64,000 nucleotides of DNA from Vibrio penaeicida (GCF_019977755.1 NZ_AP025145.1:930001-994000); one strand, 5' to 3'; positions 7,757 to 16,572 are shown, counted from the stretch's first letter. Made by a program: numbers and translations. Notes: a model not told the origin generated them from the sequence alone.

Positions 7757-9565
7757 TCAGAGCCAAGTAGGAACTTTTTCGGTTTTATCTGCCCAGAGGT
7801 TATCTAAAAGAACGTCATTACTGTCAGGTTTGCTGTTGTCGCTCAACTCATCTACTTGAATCAACATAGGTAAGTCAAACGAAGTACCAGTGATAATACA
7901 TGAGCCTCTTGATAGGTTTGGAATTAATGAGCGAGAGACAGAATCTAATGTACTGATGGTGTTATCCAGCAAGAACAAATCGCGGTCGTTAACTAAACGA
8001 TGAATAAAGAAATTGTGCAACTGAGACATAATCGTTGCAGAGATATCAGCAGGTCGTTGACTCGATAACGTCAGGAAAATACCGAACTTACGACCTTCCT
8101 TAATCAATTCTTCAAACAACTCTAAACGATAATCTTTCCAGTTAGCCTGTTCACGTACTGATTGTTGAGAAAGGATGTTATGTGCCTCATCAATGATTAG
8201 GTGCAGTGTCTTTTCTGGAGGGCTTTTCTTAACCAGTTTTTTGTGAGAATTGTAATAGTGCTTCGTTACAAGAAGGGGAATGATTTTCTTCACGTCTTGG
8301 TTACAGTTACGCAGTGAGATGACCGTTAGAGCCTTATCTTCATCGTCACCCTTATCGTCACTAGATTTAACCTTAATTACTTTGGACAGTCCGTTGAGAG
8401 ATGATTCCGCACGTTTTAGAAGCGGTTGAATGTGTTCAAATTGAACGGAGCCATACATAACATCCCAAATGAGTTTTAACTCGCAGCGTAGTGTGAACTC
8501 TGCGAACGGAGACAATTCATGAAGAGTGATGTTGGACACGTATGGTTCAAGTATCTCAGTGTATCGCTCTTGGGTATCGAAGAAAGCATTATGTATCGGT
8601 TCATATTTGAACTTATTTTGTCTCGAATGCCAGATAATGTTTTCTAGTCTTGTTAGCACATCTTGACCATTAATCACCCCTACCACTCGCTTTAATAAGT
8701 CGAGAGTTTCTGGCTTCTGTGATGTTGATACAAAGCAGAACTTAATCGTTTCTTTGATATAGCGTAATAAAGTATCTGGAGAATCCTTATACTTTTCACG
8801 TCCTCTCAATACACTGCTTATAAAAGGTTTTTGTGTGTTCGGAGTGGCTTGAAAAAGAATAGAAAGAGTCTCTGCGTTCCAAAATTCGTGATCTGCTAGT
8901 GGGAACTGATGTTTTGCTTTATCTGTGTTGAGGTCAATAACGTTTTTGTCAGAAGAAGAAACAATCTGATCTTTGATGTACTCCCCATTGAAATCAAGCA
9001 GTACAAATTTACTGACAGGTATGATTTGTTCATGCTTTTCATCGAACAAAGTAGTGAAGAGTTTCGTTAGAGTATTCGATTTACCGCTACCAGTATTACC
9101 GAAAATACCAATGTGTGTATTAAATAGTCTCTGCCAAGGTAGAGATATTTCAATTCCTTCTTTTAACAATGATCCAATGCAGAAATCTGATTCGCCACTA
9201 GATGAGTAAACCGTCTTTAGGGCTTGTTCTGGCAACAGGAATGCAGGATCACGGATTAACGGTAAGAACTTGATACCTTCAAAGAACTTTCCATTTTCAA
9301 TGTAGCCAATAGGTCGAATATGTACCTTTCGGACGTACTCGATTTTATCCGTGCTCTCTTGGAAACGTCTTTCATCTAAGTACTCGCCTTCGACAATACA
9401 CACAATGTCACGGAAACCACGTTGAATTGAAACGTACTCTCTGATGGAGATACCTTTGTATCGCTGACCTTCATGGAAAATGGTGTCTTTGTTCGACGTT
9501 TCATCAACGGTTAGCGTAATTTGAATGCCGTTTACCGCTGTTACCTCACCAATGAAGATGCTCAT
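7757..9565 (-). CDS. HerA-type ATP-binding protein (DUF87 / helicase HerA), defence-associated
   Basis: A 602-residue HerA/FtsK-superfamily ATPase. Residues 1-100 look like the beta-rich HAS-barrel domain. Walker A is GNTGSGKS (156-163), Walker B is LHLIIDEAHNIL in the last third, and TLSSQRPADIS follows as the sensor-like segment. HerA ATPases form hexameric rings and, paired with a SIR2 NADase, make a known anti-phage module. Here the start overlaps the stop of the SIR2 gene by 4 bp, so the two were translated together. The gene itself looks intact. Because SIR2 is split by an insertion upstream, HerA may now be poorly expressed or lack its effector. Low-GC sequence and position between core genes suggest acquisition. 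Confidence 0.9.
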   Translation of the reverse strand: MSIFIGEVTAVNGIQITLTVDETSNKDTIFHEGQRYKGISIREYVSIQRGFRDIVCIVEGEYLDERRFQESTDKIEYVRKVHIRPIGYIENGKFFEGIKFLPLIRDPAFLLPEQALKTVYSSSGESDFCIGSLLKEGIEISLPWQRLFNTHIGIFGNTGSGKSNTLTKLFTTLFDEKHEQIIPVSKFVLLDFNGEYIKDQIVSSSDKNVIDLNTDKAKHQFPLADHEFWNAETLSILFQATPNTQKPFISSVLRGREKYKDSPDTLLRYIKETIKFCFVSTSQKPETLDLLKRVVGVINGQDVLTRLENIIWHSRQNKFKYEPIHNAFFDTQERYTEILEPYVSNITLHELSPFAEFTLRCELKLIWDVMYGSVQFEHIQPLLKRAESSLNGLSKVIKVKSSDDKGDDEDKALTVISLRNCNQDVKKIIPLLVTKHYYNSHKKLVKKSPPEKTLHLIIDEAHNILSQQSVREQANWKDYRLELFEELIKEGRKFGIFLTLSSQRPADISATIMSQLHNFFIHRLVNDRDLFLLDNTISTLDSVSRSLIPNLSRGSCIITGTSFDLPMLIQVDELSDNSKPDSNDVLLDNLWADKTEKVPTWL

Positions 9566-10415
9566 GCGTCATCCTCACCAAGAGTTAGGACGTGAGAATT
9601 GAAGTAAGAGAAATCTAATGCTTCACCTTCTTCATGGACAATGTACTTGATGTTATTGAAGTCAGAGAAATGCTTCTTTAATTCGGGGATTATCGTTTCT
9701 CTGTAGCAACAGATGTATACCTGTAGTGTAGGGTTCGTCAGAGAGCGTTTAATCAAGTTCCTGATATGCTCATCAGCAAATGAGAACCCGAAGGCTATCA
9801 ATACGCTATTTGGCTTTTCTAACTCATAACTAAGGTGACGCAACATTTGGTAGTAGTGTTCTTCAAATACTGTTTCGTGAAACTTCCATTTTGTAGGGTT
9901 CACGATAGGTAACTGGTTATATTCCCTGTAGAAGTCATCTTTTGTGTTCTCGAATGCCGCTTTGTTATCATCATCGATAGTCATTGAACACAACTGCTCC
10001 ACGGTGTGAGAGCCACTTTCTAGCATCTCTTTGAAGTCACCGTAGTACATGCTGTCTATTGATGACTCAGAAACGATTTGATCCGCAGAAGAATAGTCAA
10101 CGAGAATAGAATCGTTGTGCTTACGCCAGAAAGCAGAGCCGTGAAGGTGGATAAGATTGATTTGTCGTTGGACTTCTTTGTTTCTGTCGAAGATACCTGA
10201 TTCAGTAGTCATGCAATCGAAGTTACGAGCCTCTACGACTTTCTTATGGAAACCACGAGAGCCATCGTTGATGTTAAATCGAATAGACTTTTCTTCGTAG
10301 AGTTCATCTGCTGCATAGGCTAGGCAGGAATCGTAGTTCGTGGTGAAGAAATTAATCTTTCTGTCGTAACCTCGTTTTCGACGAATGATCTGCTCCAGCA
10401 AGACTGGACACTTCA

Positions 10416-11267
10416 TTAAGCGACATTTTGCTGTTCAAAGTTAACTGGGCTTAGATACCCAAGAGCACTGTGCCTTCTCATCCGATTATAATCAACCTCA
10501 ATGTACTCGAAGACCGTTTGGCGCATCTCATTTCTTGTCATGATCGGTTCGTATTGGATCGCCTCGACTTTCATAGAATGGAAGAAGCTCTCAACACACG
10601 CATTATCCCAACAGTTTCCTTTTCTACTCATACTTTGTTTTAGGTTATAAGCACTTATTATGTCCCTATAGTCTTTTGAGCAATACTGGCTACCTCGATC
10701 ACTATGGACAGTAACATGCTCAGGGAACCCTCGACGGAACAGAGCCATTGATAATGCATCGCAGACCAGAGTTGCCGTCATCCTCGTATCCATTGACCAA
10801 CCGATCACTTGTCGTGAGTAAAGGTCGATGATGACAGCCAGATACAACCAGCCTTCGCTCGTGGCAAGATACGTGATATCTCCCGCCCATTTTTGATTCG
10901 GAGCCGTTGCGTTAAAGTCTTGAGCTAGCAAGTTCGGCGCTACGGGCATCTTATGCTTGCTATCCGTCGTACATTTAAACTTGCGTGCCGCTTTCGGCGT
11001 TAAATCCTGACGCTTCATACTGGCGGCAATGGTTTTAACATTACGGCTATCCCCATTCTCAGCTAGCTCTTTCTGGATGCGCCTTGAGCCATCACGCCCC
11101 TTACTATTGTCAAAAGCTTTTTTGACTTTTTCATCAAGCTTTTGGCGTATTGCCTCACGCTGGATGGCCTTGTGGCGATGCTTAATCCAGTAATAGAACC
11201 CACTTCGTGAAACTTCGAACACCTTAGCCATGCGGACCACATTGAAACACAGAAGGTGTTCTAGCAT
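10416..11267 (-). CDS. IS3-family transposase OrfB (DDE integrase domain)
   Basis: A 283-residue frame from its first ATG; the true product is an OrfAB fusion made by frameshifting. It holds the HTH_21-like region SRSGFYYWIK near the start and the rve integrase core with the DDE triad: D in AGDITYL, D in VTVHSDRGSQYCS, E in NACVESFFHSMK. The C-terminus has the RRHSALGYLSPVNFE motif normal for IS3 transposases. The frame continues upstream without a stop to the slippery site inside orfA. It looks complete, so the element may still be mobile. Confidence 0.93.
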   Translation of the reverse strand: MLEHLLCFNVVRMAKVFEVSRSGFYYWIKHRHKAIQREAIRQKLDEKVKKAFDNSKGRDGSRRIQKELAENGDSRNVKTIAASMKRQDLTPKAARKFKCTTDSKHKMPVAPNLLAQDFNATAPNQKWAGDITYLATSEGWLYLAVIIDLYSRQVIGWSMDTRMTATLVCDALSMALFRRGFPEHVTVHSDRGSQYCSKDYRDIISAYNLKQSMSRKGNCWDNACVESFFHSMKVEAIQYEPIMTRNEMRQTVFEYIEVDYNRMRRHSALGYLSPVNFEQQNVA

Positions 11268-11281
11268 AAATTCATAGCAAT

Positions 11282-11569
11282 CTACTTTAGATTTTTCGCG
11301 AAGTAGGTGGCGGCCTTTTTTACGATATCTAGCTCTTCAGCTTGCTCAGCCAATTGCCTTTTGAGCTTGGCGACTTCGGCAGCGAGATCTCTTTCACGCT
11401 GACTGGTACTGGTGTCTTTTTTAATTGCCTTACGCCAACCGTAGATCTGGGATTCATGCAACCCGAGCTGCCTCGCTGCCGCAGCAACTCCCACTTTCTC
11501 TGATAGCTTCAAAGCTTCTGCCTTAAATTCAGGGGAATGTTTAATTCTAGTTTTTTTGTTAGTTGTCAT
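11282..11569 (-). CDS. IS3-family OrfA (HTH protein)
   Basis: A 95-residue protein with an N-terminal helix-turn-helix (SPEFKAEALKLSEKVGVAAA, then RQLGLHESQIYGWRKAIK) that binds the IS ends, followed by a leucine-zipper-like coiled coil (about 60-88) used for dimerisation. It ends just downstream of an A-AAA-AAG slippery heptamer that shifts a share of ribosomes into orfB. The length is typical for IS3 OrfA. Confidence 0.93.
   Translation of the reverse strand: MTTNKKTRIKHSPEFKAEALKLSEKVGVAAAARQLGLHESQIYGWRKAIKKDTSTSQRERDLAAEVAKLKRQLAEQAEELDIVKKAATYFAKNLK
11315..11321 (-). other. Programmed -1 frameshift heptamer A-AAA-AAG
   Basis: On the minus strand the orfA frame reads GTA AAA AAG, which is the A_AAA_AAG slippery heptamer in the correct phase. 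A -1 shift here joins orfA to the orfB frame, which is open from this point through GRHLLREKSKVDCYEFM into the annotated OrfB. This is the classical IS3-family route to the full transposase. Confidence 0.85.
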
Positions 11570-12013
11570 TGTTCACCTCGTTAGTGATTGTACTCACTTA
11601 ACTTGGTGTCCAAAACTGTTGGGGCGGATCAGAAGAATTTCAAGGTTCAATTTCATGAACTTCTTATAATTATCAATGACTGTTTGTTCATCGTCTTCTA
11701 AGGTAGTGAAATCAACAGAACTAACAGGCTTAATGCATTCCTCGTAGTAATACATGAATAGCAAGGCTTTGAGGTGTTTAGCGTCAATAGAATCGAACTC
11801 GGTAGCCAAAGTTTCAATCGTCTCCCATTTCCCCTCAGTTTGCATGTCTAGTGCAAGAGTAGGGAATAGACCTGCCGATGCTCCTGCACCAATCAAATAG
11901 TTTATGTTCTTGTCGTGTAGGTCGTTCAGATCGATTTTGGAAGTAGTCATAGGGTCGAATGCTCAGAATGATTATTAAATTTATCGATAAGCAACTGTGT
12001 TACAACTGAGATT

Positions 12014-12045
12014 ATCGGGAAACGACATGGTGGTCAATTCCCGAT
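12014..12045. repeat. 8-bp inverted repeat before the SIR2 gene
   Basis: ATCGGGAA (12014-12021) and TTCCCGAT (12038-12045) form a perfect 8-bp stem with a 16-nt loop. It lies between the zinc-ribbon gene and the SIR2 gene on the same strand. There is no U-tract. It could be an operator or an mRNA hairpin that tunes read-through into SIR2-HerA. Confidence 0.5.
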
Positions 12046-12074
12046 GAGTAGTGAGGATTTAATAGGGGGAGTGA

Positions 12075-12917
12075 TTAATCATCTACCTTAGAAATGAATA
12101 TCTTCATCTCGTGTACTTTAATGATTTTTCGAGTCTTATCTTTGTTCCAGTAGCAGTTACCAAATAGCATCAGTCCAGCACCATCTAAATCACGATGCTC
12201 TTTGATTTTGAACGATTTAAGCAGTTTATCTTTGAAAGGTGAAATGATTACACCTGTATCCTTACAGATAGGATTTAACCAATCGAAATCTTTATCAGCG
12301 TGAGAAATCGTTCCCCAGAACATTTTGGGTTTGAATGCTTTACTGTCTTCTAAAGGAACAGCATCAGCAAAATTGACGAATAAGTTCTTAGCACGATACG
12401 ACACTTTCTCATTGATTTTGATCTTCACATCAGAAGTTGCCAAGTTACTACCTGATAACAGGCTGTGTAACGCTTTCTCCATCCCTAGAACCGATTGGCG
12501 AACTTGCGTTGAGGTCTTGGTATGTTTTTTACCTGATGCGGCTGTGGAGCCTTTTGAGGACACTCTTGTTGTTTTCTGTTCTGATGAACTCTTAGGCTTT
12601 GGTTCACTGAATCCAAAATCAAATAGAACTTCCTCAGAGTCAGCAACTATTTGGTCTACTTCAATAGCATGCTTAACTATCTTTTTGTCTTTCGCTGATG
12701 GTGCCGCTGCATCGCATTCGCTTGTATGATAATTCGAACCGAAACAGGCTGCATTTCCATTAATACTTTTTCTTCGATAGAAGGCTTCTGCACCGCAATC
12801 AACACAAAATAAACGATGACGATACTTTTCGATTTCTATGGCTGTTAGACGTTGGAACTGGTAGATAGAATATACTGGTTCTGCATTAGGGTGGTCACAT
12901 CTAGCATCATTCATCAA
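12075..12917 (-). CDS. Zinc-ribbon hypothetical protein next to SIR2-HerA
   Basis: A 280-residue protein I do not recognise. The N-terminal third has a zinc-binding pattern: Cys7 with His, then CVDCG (C-x2-C), and CFGSNYHTSEC (Cys, His, Cys). It resembles the Cys-rich nucleic-acid-associated modules seen in CoiA-like proteins, but homology is not claimed. A low-complexity Ser/Lys/Thr linker (about 115-145) leads to a C-terminal domain containing FWGTISHADKDFDW and ending in KIIKVHEMKIFISKV. It is transcribed in the same direction as SIR2-HerA, 124 bp upstream of SIR2, and divergently from the membrane coiled-coil gene. Its place suggests it belongs to the same accessory cassette, perhaps as a sensor or nucleic-acid binder. 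Confidence 0.7.
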   Translation of the reverse strand: MMNDARCDHPNAEPVYSIYQFQRLTAIEIEKYRHRLFCVDCGAEAFYRRKSINGNAACFGSNYHTSECDAAAPSAKDKKIVKHAIEVDQIVADSEEVLFDFGFSEPKPKSSSEQKTTRVSSKGSTAASGKKHTKTSTQVRQSVLGMEKALHSLLSGSNLATSDVKIKINEKVSYRAKNLFVNFADAVPLEDSKAFKPKMFWGTISHADKDFDWLNPICKDTGVIISPFKDKLLKSFKIKEHRDLDGAGLMLFGNCYWNKDKTRKIIKVHEMKIFISKVDD

Positions 12918-13021
12918 AACCTCACTAATTAATTCAATTCATACACTTAGCGAATACAGCATACTACTCTAGTTTCACATTTTGAAGTAGAATGCTTTTT
13001 AGTCAATTCATAGGTAAGTTC

Positions 13022-14146
13022 ATGAAAGAATTAGTTTCTGCGTTATCTCAAGCAACAGCGAATCGATTGAAGTCGCCAATCCTCGGATCGTTCGTTTTAT
13101 CTTGGTTAGTTATCAACCATGCTTCAATTCTTACATTCGTTTTCAGTACGTCAGCGAAGAAAATTGAATTACTGCATTCTGATTCAGTATTTTGGTCTTT
13201 GGAGCCGTCATTCTGGTCATGCGCACCTATGATGACGATTGTTTATCCAGCGATAGCATCTCTGTTCTATACGTTCGGCTTGCCTTGGGTTCAGTACAAA
13301 ATCGACATCAAGAAATTTAGGTTAGTAGATGCTAAACGAATCAAAGAAAAGCATCGTGCTGATCGTTATGTGTATCTCAGCCAGAAGCGCACCAGTAAGG
13401 CTAAAGCAGAATCGAATCCTGAGTACTGGAAAGAAAAACTAAGTCGTGATTTAGTTACGTGGGACCTCGATAGAAGTAATTTACAGAGCGAGTTAGATTT
13501 AACTCGTGAAACACGAGATTCATTGCAGCAACAAGTTAATTCAAGTAACTCTATTCAAACGAATCTAAGTAAAGAAATCGAACGGGTACGTAAGCAGCAC
13601 CACGATGATAAGCAATCCTTTATGCAGTCCGAATCTTCGTTTTCGGGACAAATGAACGAAGCATATGGAACAATTGATAATTTGCAGAAAGAAATCTCTG
13701 ATTTAAAAGAGAAGTTGAGTCATACGGAGTTATTGAAAAACCAAATTAATTCTATGGAGGACTCAATAGACAAATATCGTTCATTGTTGGAAGAAACTAA
13801 TGAGCGGTTTATAGAGTCACAAAACTCTGTTGGGAACATGCTGTTGGTGTTTGACACTCTAAATGATTCTTTCCGCTCGTCAGAGATTTATGAACAACTT
13901 CGATCTGTTAGTTCAAATACAAAAGTTGAACAGGCTGTAATAGCAAGCATAAGAACTTTCATTGAGCAATCAATAGAGCCTGTAAGAGAAATAGTTGAAG
14001 CCGAAAGAGAGCCTATCGATAAAGCTAAACGTAAGCATGAGTTAGCACTTGAGCAACAAAAGACTCAACAGCAGTTGGATACTGTTCAAAAATCACTGGC
14101 AGATTTAGACAAAGATTCGAATAAAGCAATTAATATGTGGGATTAG
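13022..14146 (+). CDS. Membrane-anchored coiled-coil hypothetical protein in the defence-like island
   Basis: A 374-residue protein with two hydrophobic segments near the N-terminus (SFVLSWLVINHASILTFVF, then MMTIVYPAIASLFYTFGL), a basic stretch, and a long helical region (about residues 130-250) with heptad-like spacing predicted to form a coiled coil. The C-terminus is Gln/Glu/Lys-rich. I start it at the ATG at 13022, which has AGG about 8 bases upstream and gives MKELVSAL; an in-frame ATG at 12992 is possible and adds 10 residues. No enzymatic motif is visible. It is divergent from the zinc-ribbon gene and closes the island on the right. A membrane-located role alongside SIR2-HerA is only a guess from position. 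Confidence 0.75.
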   Translation: MKELVSALSQATANRLKSPILGSFVLSWLVINHASILTFVFSTSAKKIELLHSDSVFWSLEPSFWSCAPMMTIVYPAIASLFYTFGLPWVQYKIDIKKFRLVDAKRIKEKHRADRYVYLSQKRTSKAKAESNPEYWKEKLSRDLVTWDLDRSNLQSELDLTRETRDSLQQQVNSSNSIQTNLSKEIERVRKQHHDDKQSFMQSESSFSGQMNEAYGTIDNLQKEISDLKEKLSHTELLKNQINSMEDSIDKYRSLLEETNERFIESQNSVGNMLLVFDTLNDSFRSSEIYEQLRSVSSNTKVEQAVIASIRTFIEQSIEPVREIVEAEREPIDKAKRKHELALEQQKTQQQLDTVQKSLADLDKDSNKAINMWD

Positions 14147-14331
14147 ACAAAATGCAGCCAATAAGGTTGTAATACAGGTATTATTCCCTTGTTTTTTTGG
14201 TTGCTCCTTCTAGCTTGTAAATGTCCAATTCCAAGTTACAACAAACAGAAACACCCTTAGAAAGCTGCTCTTAATTAATTTGGCTAAAAGGGCTGGTCAA
14301 AAGGCGTATTGAGTGAGCTCTGGAACACCAT

Positions 14332-14360
14332 AAAAAATGGGACTCTAAAGTCCCATTTTT
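14332..14360. terminator. Bidirectional intrinsic terminator
   Basis: AAAAATGGGACT and AGTCCCATTTTT form a 12-bp perfect stem with a 4-nt loop, with A-run and T-run on both sides. It terminates the alkyl sulfatase gene and probably the convergent coiled-coil gene. Confidence 0.88.
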
Positions 14361-14388
14361 CGTTACACACTCAGCTTTTTACTGGTGT

Positions 14389-16464
14389 TTAATGTTTGTG
14401 CTGGTACAGGTTGGCGTCTACTTCTTTGCCTTTCGCTGGGCGAGGGACAATTTCAAAGCTGGTATCGAAGTCTACAAGCGTGTCCTGTAGTTTAGTCAGA
14501 ACCTCTGTTTTCCCTTTAATGCCTGCTTGTTTGAGCTTTAAAAGTGCCGTTAAGTCGGTGTTACCCAGTAGCATTTGAGTAATGTCGGCTTTGTTTAGGT
14601 AAAGCGTAGCATCGGCTTCTTTTTCGCTGTCTACCTTACCGTTGCTTAGGTTGCCATTCGACATCTCTACAAAATAAATTTCGCCAGTGTCGGGCACAAC
14701 CACATTCATCGAGAATGGCGTAAATTGCGCTTTCTTAGAATCCACTCGCACAGCGATGTAGTCCAACAAGTTCTCTACCGTCATTTCAGATAATACGTCC
14801 GGTGATGCCGTTTTCGGTGTGCCAGGTAAGGTGCCGACTCGAAGTTCTTGTGCGCCCGTTAAGTAGGTATTTCTCCAGCCCATGGTTTCCGATTGGTAAC
14901 CCAACTGTTCATAGGTGTCGGCCAAGAGTTTTCTCGCTTCATTGTTGTCTGGTTCGGCGCGAACCACTTTATCTAACACTGTGGCGACAAAGCGATATTC
15001 GCCTTTTTCAAAATCGCTATGGGCTTTCTTCACAATAACGTCTGAGCCTCCCATGTATTCAACATATTTGAGCGATTCTTTTTGCACCGGAAGTGGGTTT
15101 AAGTTAGCTGGGTTCATGTCAAAGTAACCCAAATACATGTTGTAGACGGCTTTGGCGTTGTGGCTGTACGAGCCGTGGTAGCCGTTGGTGTGCCAAGACT
15201 TGCGAATCGATTCTGGCAGCTCTTCTAAAATCGCGTCTCCGATGTCTTGTAAAACGACGCCATTATTCGCCAGCCTTAGGGTTTGGTTATGAACAAAGCC
15301 GTAGTTATCGCGCTGTAATTTCATAAAGTCGAGGACCTCATCTTGCCCCCAAACAGGGGAGGAGTGGGAACCGAACAGCACTTGAATGTCTTCACCCCAT
15401 GCATTGATCATTTCGTTGATGTCTTTCGACCACTTCAACGCATCTCGAACCTTGGCTCCGCGTAATGTATAGATGTTGTGCATGCCGTGATACATCATTT
15501 CACCAGACCACAACGCCTTTTTAGAAGGGATGTAGGTTGCCATTCCAGAAGGTGCTTCTGTACCAGCCGTATCAATGAAAATCATTTCTACGCCATCGAT
15601 GCTATAGGTTTCAAATTTCCCATCTTGGTTGAAGTTGTAGTCCGGTTTGACGTAGGTGATTTCTCCTTTGCCGTATTCCGGAGAGCTGGTGGACATGGAT
15701 TTGCCTAGCCCAGCATCGACAATGCCGTGTTCGTGTGTGCCCAATGTTGCGCCATATTGGTAGGCAGCACGTCTCGACATCGCATTACCAGCCAGCACAT
15801 TTTCATCAACTACTTCTTTGGTCATATTCACGGGGGCGTACACCTTTACGTTAGGGAACATCTCCTGAATAGCACGGGAACCGCCAAAGTGGTCGGCATG
15901 GCTGTGAGAATAAATCATCGCAGTAATGGGTAGGTCACCGCCCGTTGGGACATTCTCTAGGAAGAATTTTGTGGAAATTTCTGCTGCTTGTTTTGTTAGC
16001 AGCACATCATAAACAATCCAACCGGTCTTGCCGCGTATGAAGGTAATGTTTGAAAGGTCGGTGCCCCTGACTTGGTAGATCCCGTCTGTAACCTCATAAA
16101 GCCCTGCCGCGGTGTTGTTGACTTGCGCTTGTCTATATAGAGATGGGTTAACAGAGTCGGATATTTCATCTTGAGAAATAAAGTCAAAATTGTTCCTCAT
16201 GATGTTTGCGCTGTGCTGATCCAAAGGGACGATAAGCCCTTTAGTATTGCGCTCGAAGGCATCTCTGTCGTCCCAGTTGAGTGTTTTCGAGAAATCGTTA
16301 TTAGCTTGAATGGTATGAGCTGTTGCGTTTTTGCCTTGCACTTGCAGATCGCCGTGAACATGGTCGTGGTCATGGTTTGATGCCATAACGGGCATGGCGA
16401 ACATGATGGCGAGGGTTAGTGTGGCTTTTTTGCTAATGATTTTATTTGTTGTTTGCGCTTTCAT
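14389..16464 (-). CDS. Secreted alkyl/aryl-sulfatase (SdsA1/BDS1-like, metallo-beta-lactamase fold)
   Basis: A 691-residue enzyme that hydrolyses alkyl sulfate esters such as dodecyl sulfate, releasing the alcohol and sulfate. A signal peptide (about 1-28, ending VMAS) places it in the periplasm or outside. The MBL-fold zinc motif is SHSHADHFGG, with further ligands in AGTEAPSGMATYIPS and FGSHSSPVWG. A helical dimerisation domain follows (NPLPVQKESLKYVEYMGG and after), then an SCP2-like C-terminal domain that binds the alkyl chain. The order and length match SdsA1-type enzymes. The mature N-terminus is unusually His/Asp-rich (NHDHDHVHGD) and may bind metal. A divergent LysR gene is its likely regulator. 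Confidence 0.93.
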   Translation of the reverse strand: MKAQTTNKIISKKATLTLAIMFAMPVMASNHDHDHVHGDLQVQGKNATAHTIQANNDFSKTLNWDDRDAFERNTKGLIVPLDQHSANIMRNNFDFISQDEISDSVNPSLYRQAQVNNTAAGLYEVTDGIYQVRGTDLSNITFIRGKTGWIVYDVLLTKQAAEISTKFFLENVPTGGDLPITAMIYSHSHADHFGGSRAIQEMFPNVKVYAPVNMTKEVVDENVLAGNAMSRRAAYQYGATLGTHEHGIVDAGLGKSMSTSSPEYGKGEITYVKPDYNFNQDGKFETYSIDGVEMIFIDTAGTEAPSGMATYIPSKKALWSGEMMYHGMHNIYTLRGAKVRDALKWSKDINEMINAWGEDIQVLFGSHSSPVWGQDEVLDFMKLQRDNYGFVHNQTLRLANNGVVLQDIGDAILEELPESIRKSWHTNGYHGSYSHNAKAVYNMYLGYFDMNPANLNPLPVQKESLKYVEYMGGSDVIVKKAHSDFEKGEYRFVATVLDKVVRAEPDNNEARKLLADTYEQLGYQSETMGWRNTYLTGAQELRVGTLPGTPKTASPDVLSEMTVENLLDYIAVRVDSKKAQFTPFSMNVVVPDTGEIYFVEMSNGNLSNGKVDSEKEADATLYLNKADITQMLLGNTDLTALLKLKQAGIKGKTEVLTKLQDTLVDFDTSFEIVPRPAKGKEVDANLYQHKH

Positions 16465-16491
16465 ACTGACCTCTTAAAAGACTATTTCTTA

Positions 16492-16503
16492 GATTTCGAA
16501 ATC
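16492..16503. promoter_or_regulatory. Palindrome in the sulfatase/LysR divergent promoter region
   Basis: GATTTCGAAATC is a perfect 12-bp palindrome about 28 bp upstream of the sulfatase start and 70 bp upstream of the lysR-type gene. It fits a LysR-family site position. No experimental basis; assigned by place and symmetry only. Confidence 0.4.
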
Positions 16504-16572
16504 AGTGTATCGACGTGAAACATAACTAAAAATAAAGTAAAGTTTATTTAAAACATCACAATTGGTTATGTA

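Larger units (their letters stand above)
10386..11631 (-). mobile_element. IS3-family insertion sequence, 1246 bp, with IRs and 3-bp target duplication
   Basis: The ends are imperfect inverted repeats of about 35 bp: 10386-10420 begins TGATCTGCTCCAGCAAG and the complement of 11597-11631 begins TGATCCGCCCCAACAG, both continuing to TGGACAC and TTAAG. The element is flanked by GAA at 10383-10385 and at 11632-11634, a 3-bp duplication typical of IS3 elements. It carries orfA and orfB in the usual overlapping-frame arrangement, with an intact DDE transposase. The clean ends and the in-frame target gene indicate a recent insertion. A shorter pair of ends at the inner TGGACAC motif was considered but gives no target duplication. 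Confidence 0.93.
9562..11950 (-). pseudogene. SIR2-family NADase gene interrupted by an IS3-family element
   Basis: The N-terminal piece (11950 to 11635) encodes residues 1-105, including the NAD-binding GAGAS motif (21-25). The C-terminal piece (10385 to 9562) encodes TTNYD, the catalytic LHGS histidine segment and FSFADEHI. Deleting the IS with one copy of its GAA target duplication joins the two in frame at residues 105/106 and gives one 379-residue protein (316 + 824 = 1140 nt). Each SIR2 core motif is present exactly once in the rebuilt protein. As it stands, the N-terminal frame runs 13 codons into the IS and stops, and the C-terminal frame opens at an ATG inside the IS end. Neither half has both NAD-binding and catalytic motifs, so activity is probably lost. 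SIR2 proteins of this type deplete NAD+ during phage infection, partnered by HerA. Confidence 0.93.

Noticed and set aside
10386-10415. C-terminal SIR2 fragment with an ATG start read as a complete gene (MKCPVLLEQ...)
   Set aside because: The first 11 codons lie in the IS end. The rebuilt frame shows it to be the second half of one interrupted gene.
10405-11612. Alternative IS ends at the inner TGGACAC motif
   Set aside because: No matching target duplication; the outer ends give longer repeats, GAA duplication and exact restoration of the SIR2 frame.
7717-14300. GGTTGGTCA near 7717 and GGCTGGTCA near 14290 as direct repeats bounding the island
   Set aside because: Eight of nine bases match, but without extension to either side. 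This is within chance for a 6-kb span.
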